Source: Nitrospira sp.
Lineage (GTDB): Bacteria; Nitrospirota; Nitrospiria; Nitrospirales; Nitrospiraceae
Assembly: GCA_015904075.1 (NCBI GenBank)
Contig: JABMDH010000126.1
Coordinates: 1-7,423 of the forward strand
Direction: 5' to 3'
Length of the DNA: 7,423 nucleotides
The notes under the pieces are model-generated. The model had not been told where the DNA came from, did not search any database, and worked only from the letters and a program-made list of their open reading frames with translations. How positions within the stretch are numbered: position 1 is the stretch's first letter; every line of letters begins with the position of its first letter. Below are positions 1-4,390 of this stretch, piece by piece. The position numbers and the translations under genes were made by a program.

Positions 1-1
1 C

Positions 2-430
2 GACGTGGCCGATGCCGGCAAGTATGCCGCGCATTTCGGGGCACAGCGGATTATTCATCGCGCCGATGCCGAAGCCATGCCGGATGCTGAATGGTTTATC
101 GATGGAGCCGACGACGCCGAACTGTCTCCCGGATTTGTGGCGATTCCTGTTCCGGGTCACACAGCCGGCAGCATGGCCCTGCTCTATCGGGAGAAATTTC
201 TTTTCACCGGCGATCATCTGTGGTGGAATCCACAGTCGAAGTCATTGGGGGCGCCGACTCGCCTGGTGTGGAGGAAGCGAGTCCTGGTGGACTCGATCCA
301 GAAGCTGCTGAACTACCGCTTTGAATGGGTGTTGGCCGGCCATGGAGATCGCGTGCGGTTATCCGGGGAAGAGATGAGAGACCATGTGCGGGCCCTCGTG
401 ACCCGTCGGAATCAACCCCCTGCGCCGTGA
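2..430 (+). CDS. Metallo-beta-lactamase (MBL) fold hydrolase, C-terminal part (5' end outside window)
   Basis: The reading frame is open from the left edge to TGA at 428-430, giving 142 visible codons; the N-terminal part and the true start lie outside. Seen: PGHTAGS with its histidine codon at 158-160, FTGDHL with the aspartate codon at 212-214, and AGHGDR with the histidine codon at 341-343. These match the later metal ligands of the MBL fold in their usual order and spacing. The visible start DVADAGKY fits the helix just after the first metal motif of the family, so the missing part is probably the first beta-sheet half. Hydrolysis of a small thioester, ester or related substrate is typical of the family, but the substrate cannot be read here. 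A GTG at 5-7 is in frame but is internal, not a start. The gene points toward the SDR gene and is separated from it by 108 bp, so co-transcription is possible but not shown. Confidence 0.85.
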   Translation, partial: DVADAGKYAAHFGAQRIIHRADAEAMPDAEWFIDGADDAELSPGFVAIPVPGHTAGSMALLYREKFLFTGDHLWWNPQSKSLGAPTRLVWRKRVLVDSIQKLLNYRFEWVLAGHGDRVRLSGEEMRDHVRALVTRRNQPPAP

Positions 431-447
431 CGGGACGGCTCGTCCTG
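431..447 (+). terminator. Small hairpin directly after the MBL gene, possible weak terminator
   Basis: A 7-bp stem (431-437 with 441-447, one G-T pair) closes a 3-base loop and starts at the first base after the MBL stop codon. No T-run follows it, so it is not a standard intrinsic terminator. It may attenuate or protect the mRNA end, or be chance. Confidence 0.3.
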
Positions 448-524
448 AGAGCACCGCCAGGATTTCGTTGATGGTTTCGTCGGATCAATCAGGGTCACGT
501 GGCCTTGGGTGAATAATTTTTGTG

Positions 525-530
525 AGGAGG
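525..530 (+). promoter_or_regulatory. Ribosome binding site that sets the SDR start
   Basis: AGGAGG stands 8 bases before ATG 539. A second GGAGG at 534-538 abuts the ATG and is too close to serve it. An in-frame GTG at 509 would add ten residues (NNFCEEERR-like, charged) that precede the conserved GLSGKVAIVTG start of SDR proteins, and it lies upstream of this site. ATG 539 is therefore preferred. Confidence 0.8.
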
Positions 531-538
531 AGCGGAGG

Positions 539-1267
539 ATGGGGCTCAGTGGGAAAGTCGCGATCGTAACCGGAGCATCGAACGGAATTGGTCGGGCGAT
601 CGCGGAGCGATTTGCCGAAGAGGGCGCAATTGTGGTGGTGAATTTTTCAAAGAGCAGTGAGAAGGCGCGCCAGGTTGTCACGGGGATTCAGGCTAAGGGG
701 GGGAAGGCCGTCTCCGTCCAGGCGGACATGGGTGTCGCCGCCGACGCACGCCGTCTGGTCGCTGATACGGTGAAGCAATTCGGTCGACTGGATATTCTCG
801 TCAACAATGCCAGCCGGTTTATGCCGAAGCCGTTGATGGAGACGACCGAGGAGGATTTCGACCAGATCATTGCGCTGAATGCGAAAGGTCCTTATTTTGC
901 GATGCAAGAGGCTGCGAAATCGCTGAAAGACGGGGGACGGATCGTGAATATCTCCACTGCCGGCACCCATTTGAGTTTTCCTGGCGCCACAGCGTATCTC
1001 GGCGGCAAAGGCGCGCTGGAGCAGTATACGAAAGGATTGGCCCAAGAGCTGGCTGCGCGAGGGATTACGGTCAATACGATCTCGCCGGGCTTTACCGAAA
1101 CCGGGATGATGACGGAGCACTATCGACAGATCGGCATCCAGCTGTCCCCTTTGAAGCGGATCGGTCTTCCGAATGACATTGCCGATGTGGTGGCATTCGT
1201 TGTCAGTGAAGAGGCCCGCTGGCTGACCGGGCAGAACATTCAAGCGGGCGGCGGCATTGTGATATAG
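539..1267 (+). CDS. Short-chain dehydrogenase/reductase (classical SDR, FabG-like)
   Basis: The protein is 242 residues, normal for a single-domain classical SDR: a cytosolic, NAD(P)-dependent Rossmann-fold oxidoreductase, usually a tetramer. Seen: cofactor motif TGASNGIG at 11-18, NNAS at 89-92, the tetrad Asn at N114 (LNAKG), S139 or T140 in NISTAG, then Y153 and K157 in YLGGK, and SPG at 182-184. No acidic residue stands at the end of the second beta strand (VVVNFSKSS), which favours NADP(H) over NAD(H); this is inference from family rules. The active-site Tyr segment is YLGGK rather than the common YAASK, a mild variation. FabG itself acts in fatty acid synthesis, but this gene sits beside a RidA-family gene and a transporter, not beside acpP or fabD, so a different keto-substrate is likely. 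Its stop TAG overlaps the ribosome binding site of the next gene, which points to translational coupling. The exact substrate is unknown. Confidence 0.9.
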   Translation: MGLSGKVAIVTGASNGIGRAIAERFAEEGAIVVVNFSKSSEKARQVVTGIQAKGGKAVSVQADMGVAADARRLVADTVKQFGRLDILVNNASRFMPKPLMETTEEDFDQIIALNAKGPYFAMQEAAKSLKDGGRIVNISTAGTHLSFPGATAYLGGKGALEQYTKGLAQELAARGITVNTISPGFTETGMMTEHYRQIGIQLSPLKRIGLPNDIADVVAFVVSEEARWLTGQNIQAGGGIVI

Positions 1268-1278
1268 GAGGAAGTCCG

Positions 1279-1665
1279 ATGGCACGACAGAATATTTCGA
1301 CCGGTGGGCCGTGGGAAGGGAAAATCGGGTACTCGCGCGCAGTGCGGGTCGGTTCAGTGCTCTGTGTATCAGGCTCGACGGCCATGACGCCGTCCGGTCT
1401 TGTCGGCAAGGGCGATCCCTATGCGCAGACCATCCAGACGTTCAAAACAATTGAAGCGGCGCTGGTGCAAGCCGGAGCCTCGCTCAACGACGTAGTCAGA
1501 ACCCGCATTTACATGGCGAATATCGATCAGTGGCAGGAAGTCGGCCGCGCGCACGGAGAGATTTTTGGAAACATCCGGCCTGCCACCACCATGGTCGAAG
1601 TGAAACGCCTGATCGACCCCGATATGCTGGTTGAAATCGAGGCGGACGCGGTCGTGTCCGCCTAA
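1279..1665 (+). CDS. RidA (YjgF/YER057c/UK114) family protein lacking the catalytic arginine
   Basis: The 128-residue length is that of a whole RidA subunit; the family forms trimers with active sites at subunit interfaces. Seen: VLCVSGSTA (strand around 28-35), the helix DPYAQTIQTFKTIEAAL, DVVRTRIYMANI at 71-82, PATTMVEVKRL at 101-111 and EIEADAVV at 119-126. E. coli RidA uses Arg105, in a PARSCVEV segment, to hold the substrate carboxylate while it hydrolyses reactive enamine/imine intermediates. Here that position is T103 (PATTMVEV). The glutamate equivalent to E. coli Glu120 (E121) and the tyrosine near the N-terminus (Y18) are kept. It is therefore probably one of the divergent Rid subfamilies and should not be called a 2-aminoacrylate deaminase on homology alone. 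AGGAGG at 1266-1271 overlaps the SDR stop codon and lies 7 bases before ATG 1279, so it is translated with the SDR gene. Confidence 0.9.
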   Translation: MARQNISTGGPWEGKIGYSRAVRVGSVLCVSGSTAMTPSGLVGKGDPYAQTIQTFKTIEAALVQAGASLNDVVRTRIYMANIDQWQEVGRAHGEIFGNIRPATTMVEVKRLIDPDMLVEIEADAVVSA

Positions 1666-1679
1666 CCCTCATCCTCCCC

Positions 1680-3314
1680 ATGCCGACTCACCTTTTCAGC
1701 TGGATCGATCGGAATATTCTCTCACTCGGCCGGGAGATGAGACTGTCCTACCTGCCTCCGCTCATGGTCTACATGGCCTACGGCATCTCAGGGCTCACCG
1801 GGATTGTCGGAACCTTCTTCGTCAAAGACTACCTCGGCCTTTCCGCCTCCTTCTTAGCCGCTCTCGGATTTTGGGCCGGTATTCCCTGGGCGCTCAAGAT
1901 GCCGATCGGCCATACGATCGATCTCCTGTGGCGCTGGAAAAGTTGGCTGGTTGGGTTGGGTGCCGGGTTGCTCGCCGTGAGTCTTGGTATTATGGCGGCA
2001 TTGATCGGCAATCGTGAGGCGATGGTCGCGGTGATGCCGGCTGAGGCGTGGTTTGTGCTGAGCACGCTGCTGGCTCCGATCGGGTATGTCATCCAGGATG
2101 CCGTTGCCGATGCGATGACAGTCGAAGCGGTGCCCCGCGTGGACGAACGGGGGCAGCCGTTCGACGAGACATCCCGCAAACTGATGCATACCACGATGCA
2201 AACGCTCGGCCGAGTGGCGATTGTCGGGGGCGGAGTCCTCGTAGCAACGGTCAATGTCTATGTCTTCGCCGGCACCGCCGGCCTGCCGCAAGCCGAGCTC
2301 GTGAAGCTGTATCAGCAGATCTATCTGATGGCGCTCATCATCCCGTTCGTCTCGGTGTTGGGTCTTGGGGTGGCCTGGTGGCTCCGGCGGGGGCATCGGG
2401 AGGAATTGGTCCAACAGGGGTTCACGCAGGAACAGGCCGAGCGCATGGTCAACGTACGCGAACAATCGGCGGAGACGACGCAACCTAATTGGTGGATACT
2501 CGGCGGCAGCCTGTTGTTCGCAGCGTTTACTGTGACTGTTGGATTGGGCGGCTTCACCTATAGCGAAGAGATCCTCTTTATCGGATCGATGAGCATTGTG
2601 CTGTTCTTGATGGTCAAATTGGTCAAGGAGTTGGAGCCTGACAAGCGATTTACATTGGTCGGAACAGCCGTCGTCGTGTTTATCTTTCGCGCGATTCCCG
2701 GGACCGGTCCAGGCACGACCTGGTGGATGATCGACCAGCTGCAATTCGATCAGCAGTTTTTATCCATCCTGTCACTGATTGCCAATGTGCTGACGCTGGC
2801 CGGGTTATTTGTTTTCCGGCGTTTCATGGCAGAGCGATCGATCGCGTATGTCGTGGGGTTTCTGACCCTCATAGGGACGATCCTCACCGTGCCGATGGTC
2901 GGCATGTATTACGGGCTGCATGAATGGACAGCGAGGATGACCGGTGGGGTGGTGGATGCGCGGTTTATCGCCCTGGTCGATACGGCGCTGGAGTCGCCGC
3001 TTGGTCAGATCTCGATGATCCCGCTGTTAGCCTGGATTGCGAATAGCGCCCCCGCCAACTTGAAGGCCACGTTTTTTGCCGTGATGGCGTCGTTCACCAA
3101 CCTGGCGCTCTCGCTCAGCCAGCTCGGCACCAAGTACCTCAATGAGATCTTCGTCGTCACCCGCGAAGTCAAAGACGCGGCCTCAGGCGCTCTCCAAACT
3201 CCCGCCGACTACAGCCAGCTGGGTTCCTTGCTCATCGTGCAACTGCTCTTAGGCCTGGCATTACCCTTTATTGCGATTACGTTTGCCAAAGTCACCAGAT
3301 TCAAGAGCGCATAG
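1680..3314 (+). CDS. Polytopic membrane transporter, BT1/folate-biopterin-like branch of the MFS
   Basis: The protein has 544 residues with about 12-14 hydrophobic segments (roughly 23-45, 56-75, 88-110, 120-137, 178-198, 214-234, 270-290, 296-314, 324-338, 358-378, 388-408, 440-455, 460-485, 514-536), so it is an inner-membrane carrier. Three segments recall the BT1/folate-biopterin transporter family: WALKMPIGHTID (70-81) in the place of its W-x-x-K-P...D motif, IQDAVADAMTVE (138-149) like the DxxxD...VE helix, and ATFFAVMASFTNLA (463-476) near the C-terminus. The substrate cannot be inferred; bacterial members are largely uncharacterised. A charged cytoplasmic loop (about 236-268) divides the two halves. 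It begins 14 bases after the RidA stop and has no purine-rich Shine-Dalgarno sequence before ATG 1680 (the upstream bases are CCTCCCC). It may depend on coupling to the upstream gene, or start at Met20 (ATG 1737). Assignment to MFS is firm; the BT1 branch is likely. Confidence 0.8.
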   Translation: MPTHLFSWIDRNILSLGREMRLSYLPPLMVYMAYGISGLTGIVGTFFVKDYLGLSASFLAALGFWAGIPWALKMPIGHTIDLLWRWKSWLVGLGAGLLAVSLGIMAALIGNREAMVAVMPAEAWFVLSTLLAPIGYVIQDAVADAMTVEAVPRVDERGQPFDETSRKLMHTTMQTLGRVAIVGGGVLVATVNVYVFAGTAGLPQAELVKLYQQIYLMALIIPFVSVLGLGVAWWLRRGHREELVQQGFTQEQAERMVNVREQSAETTQPNWWILGGSLLFAAFTVTVGLGGFTYSEEILFIGSMSIVLFLMVKLVKELEPDKRFTLVGTAVVVFIFRAIPGTGPGTTWWMIDQLQFDQQFLSILSLIANVLTLAGLFVFRRFMAERSIAYVVGFLTLIGTILTVPMVGMYYGLHEWTARMTGGVVDARFIALVDTALESPLGQISMIPLLAWIANSAPANLKATFFAVMASFTNLALSLSQLGTKYLNEIFVVTREVKDAASGALQTPADYSQLGSLLIVQLLLGLALPFIAITFAKVTRFKSA

Positions 3315-3472
3315 CGGTCACTCATCTGGCGGTTGCGCGGCCGATCACTCATTTCTGACCTCCCCTGGCATCCCCTTGATCTGTGGGGTATGATGCCTAT
3401 CAATACTGCCAAGGACGAGGCTAAGGTTACGACTGAGGAAGGCAGGAATTCCGTCGGTCATTGCGCTCAACC
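3315..3472. other. Intergenic region between transporter and ssrA promoter
   Basis: No coding region is supported here. The main structure is a possible hairpin at 3367-3397: GGCATCCCC (3367-3375) pairs with GGGG (3385-3388) and ATGCC (3393-3397), leaving a 4-base bulge TATG. It could end the transporter transcript, but no T-run follows. An 8-base direct repeat, TCACTCAT, occurs twice just after the transporter stop, 20-odd bases apart. I see no further signal. Confidence 0.5.
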
Positions 3473-3499
3473 TTGACCTGAACCTCAGCCTGTTATTCT
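3473..3499 (+). promoter_or_regulatory. ssrA promoter (extended -10 type)
   Basis: TTGACC (3473-3478) fits a -35 box. TATTCT (3494-3499), preceded by TG at 3491-3492, fits an extended -10 box. The spacer is 15 bases, shorter than the usual 17, which the TG extension can compensate. The -10 box ends 6 bases before the first base of the mature tmRNA (3506), so transcription would start at or very near the mature 5' end with little or no leader to remove. Confidence 0.65.
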
Positions 3500-3505
3500 A
3501 AGAAA

Positions 3506-3855
3506 GGGGGCGACCGGTATCGACGGGGATACTGAAGTCATCGGTGCATGTCGAGCTCCTGGGGACTCGTTAAACCTCTAGGAAAATGCAACTGCCAATC
3601 AAGAACTGGCACTCGCAGCTTAATTAACTGCGACGTTCCTCCATCTGATGCCCGCGGGGGTGGTTGGAGCGCGATGCAGCGGGCTGGTCCAAGGCTGGTG
3701 CTCAGCGGCTGAGGACGAGAATTTTCTGGGCTAGCGGCTATTCTAAGCCAGCCGATGGGCGTGGGTGGCTGCGAAACTTAAACTATCGGCTACACATGTA
3801 GATCTGATGTGCTGACGGTCTTCGGACAGGGGTTCAACTCCCCTCGCCTCCACCA
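3506..3855 (+). ncRNA. ssrA: Transfer-messenger RNA (tmRNA), one-piece
   Basis: About 350 nt. tmRNA acts with SmpB: charged with alanine, it enters stalled ribosomes, donates a short reading frame, and tags the incomplete protein for proteolysis. Seen: the conserved 5' start GGGGGCGACCGGTATCGACG; the acceptor stem formed by 3506-3512 with 3845-3851 (one G-U pair); a T-arm with stem AGGGG/CCCCT around loop TTCAACT just before it; discriminator A at 3852 and encoded CCA at 3853-3855. The tag frame lies at 3588-3623, and the middle part (about 3630-3800) is GC-rich and self-complementary, as expected for the pseudoknot ring. It is not a permuted two-piece form. It has its own promoter. The CCA end lies inside an inverted repeat that extends 98 bases beyond the mature end, which is unusual and is listed separately. 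Confidence 0.97.
3588..3623 (+). other. ssrA: tmRNA tag reading frame
   Basis: Read from GCA at 3588, the frame is ATANQELALAA and ends at TAA 3621-3623, with a second TAA two bases further on. The LALAA end is the usual degron read by ClpXP-type proteases. The resume codon is taken as GCA 3588, preceded by the A-rich GAAAAT. If translation resumed at GCC 3594 instead, the tag would be ANQELALAA. Charged residues are sparse (a single Glu), as in many tags. Confidence 0.85.
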
Positions 3856-3953
3856 TTCGACTCGCGGGTTGTGCTCTGGGGAGCACAGCCCTGCTCGCTC
3901 ATGGCAGGCCACTAAAGAATCGAGGTAGGCTCTTGCTGGCGAGTCGAATGGTG
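3851..3953. repeat. 15-bp perfect inverted repeat spanning the tmRNA 3' end, MITE-like
   Basis: CACCATTCGACTCGC (3851-3865) is exactly complementary to GCGAGTCGAATGGTG (3939-3953), with 73 bases between them. The left arm contains the last bases of tmRNA, including its CCA. CCTC occurs immediately outside both ends (3847-3850 and 3954-3957), or GCCTC at 3846-3850 and 3953-3957 if the last base of the right arm is counted with the duplication. Terminal inverted repeats plus a short direct repeat is the layout of a small non-autonomous insertion of about 103 bp. The alternative is a long stem in the tmRNA precursor used for processing or termination. No T-run follows the right arm. Confidence 0.7.
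3866..3891 (+). other. Strong inner hairpin immediately after the left arm of the inverted repeat
   Basis: GGGTTGTGCTC (3866-3876) pairs with GAGCACAGCCC (3881-3891) around a TGGG loop: 11 pairs with one G-U. It starts at the base after the left arm, so in RNA it could stack on the 15-bp stem. It could stop RNA polymerase or mark the tmRNA precursor for trimming, but no T-rich tract follows. Confidence 0.55.
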
Positions 3954-3973
3954 CCTCGAGCTTGTCGAGAGGC
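3953..3973. repeat. Short palindrome carrying the Shine-Dalgarno of the GIY-YIG gene
   Basis: CTCGA (3955-3959) and TCGAG (3965-3969) flank the loop GCTTG, and outer GCC/GGC bases extend the stem with a small bulge. The right arm runs into GAGAGG (3967-3972), the only plausible ribosome binding site for ATG 3977, 4 bases away. From general memory, palindromes of this type (TCGACAAGCTCGA-like) recur near small GIY-YIG genes in many bacterial genomes; that is recollection, not a search result. Confidence 0.6.
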
Positions 3974-3976
3974 AGT

Positions 3977-4255
3977 ATGTACTATGTGTACATTCTTCGC
4001 TGTTCAGATGATTCTTTCTATGTAGGTTCAACCGAGCACCTGCAAGCTCGCGTTTATGCTCACAATAGCGGTCGAGGGGCAACCTATACTTTCAAGCGCC
4101 GGCCTGTCCGACTCATGTATGCGGAGGGCTTTGAGACAGAGACTCAAGCGATAAAGCGAGAGCGTCAGCTGAAACGATGGAGTGCGGCAAAAAAGCAAAG
4201 CCTGGTTAATGGCGATATCGAAACACTCAGACGTTTGAGTAAACGACGCGCGTAG
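3977..4255 (+). CDS. Small GIY-YIG nuclease-domain protein (UvrC N-terminal / YhbQ-like)
   Basis: The protein has 92 residues and is one GIY-YIG domain with a basic tail. Seen: YVYIL at 3-7 in place of GIY, YVGST at 15-19 in place of YIG, R25 at the usual catalytic arginine position, and the helix AIKRERQLKRW (58-68) whose E62 fits the metal-binding glutamate. All key residues are present, so nuclease activity is possible. Small stand-alone members have poorly known roles; some cut structured or damaged DNA. ATG 3977 is chosen because MYYVYILRC is the usual family start and GAGAGG lies just upstream; an in-frame TTG at 3962 would fall inside the palindrome. GC is about 50% over 3981-4250 by my count, against about 58-63% in sampled stretches of neighbouring genes, consistent with horizontal acquisition. 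It is isolated: tmRNA lies upstream on the same strand and a convergent gene downstream. Confidence 0.9.
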   Translation: MYYVYILRCSDDSFYVGSTEHLQARVYAHNSGRGATYTFKRRPVRLMYAEGFETETQAIKRERQLKRWSAAKKQSLVNGDIETLRRLSKRRA

Positions 4256-4325
4256 TTAAGTGACCTCAAAGCTTCCAGCGGATAGAGTCTTTAACCAACC
4301 AGTAGTATTGCTTTCGGTTGTCCCG

Positions 4326-4360
4326 GCGCCTAATTATCGTTTTATCGTGATAGTTGGCGT
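4326..4360. terminator. Hairpin between convergent genes, possible bidirectional terminator
   Basis: GCGCC (4326-4330) and AATTATC (4332-4338) pair with GATAGTT (4349-4355) and GGCGT (4356-4360), with one bulged T, two G-T pairs and a 10-base loop. It lies between the GIY-YIG stop at 4255 and the minus-strand stop at 4391, where both transcripts should end. There is no clear T-run on either side, so termination is inferred from position and structure only. The rest of 4256-4390 shows nothing else I can support. Confidence 0.45.
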
Positions 4361-4390
4361 CTGATAAACCCCACCGAGACCGTGCCCCAG

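Noticed and set aside
512..517. AATAAT as a -10 box for the SDR gene
   Set aside because: No acceptable -35 box at 16-18 bases upstream; the promoter may lie further upstream or outside the window.
647..1285. Minus-strand open frame of 212 codons opposite the SDR gene
   Set aside because: No family resemblance and no ribosome binding site; the plus strand carries a complete SDR with all motifs.
1854..2744. Minus-strand open frame of 296 codons opposite the transporter gene
   Set aside because: It is rich in His, Arg, Gln and Pro with no recognisable domain, and lies wholly antisense to a convincing membrane protein. It is a by-product of high GC and the codon use of the real gene.
3366..3380. 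Possible sigma-54 promoter TGGCAT-N4-TTGAT upstream of ssrA
   Set aside because: The -12 element reads GA where GC is required, and the bases are explained by a hairpin (3367-3397).
3840..3960. Classical ssrA attachment site (attL/attR) of an integrative island
   Set aside because: No direct repeat of the tmRNA 3' end and no integrase gene follow within the window; the second copy is inverted and only 15 bp.
3962..3976. TTG start adding five residues to the GIY-YIG protein
   Set aside because: It lies inside the palindrome loop with no site upstream; MYYVYIL is the normal family start, and GAGAGG precedes ATG 3977.
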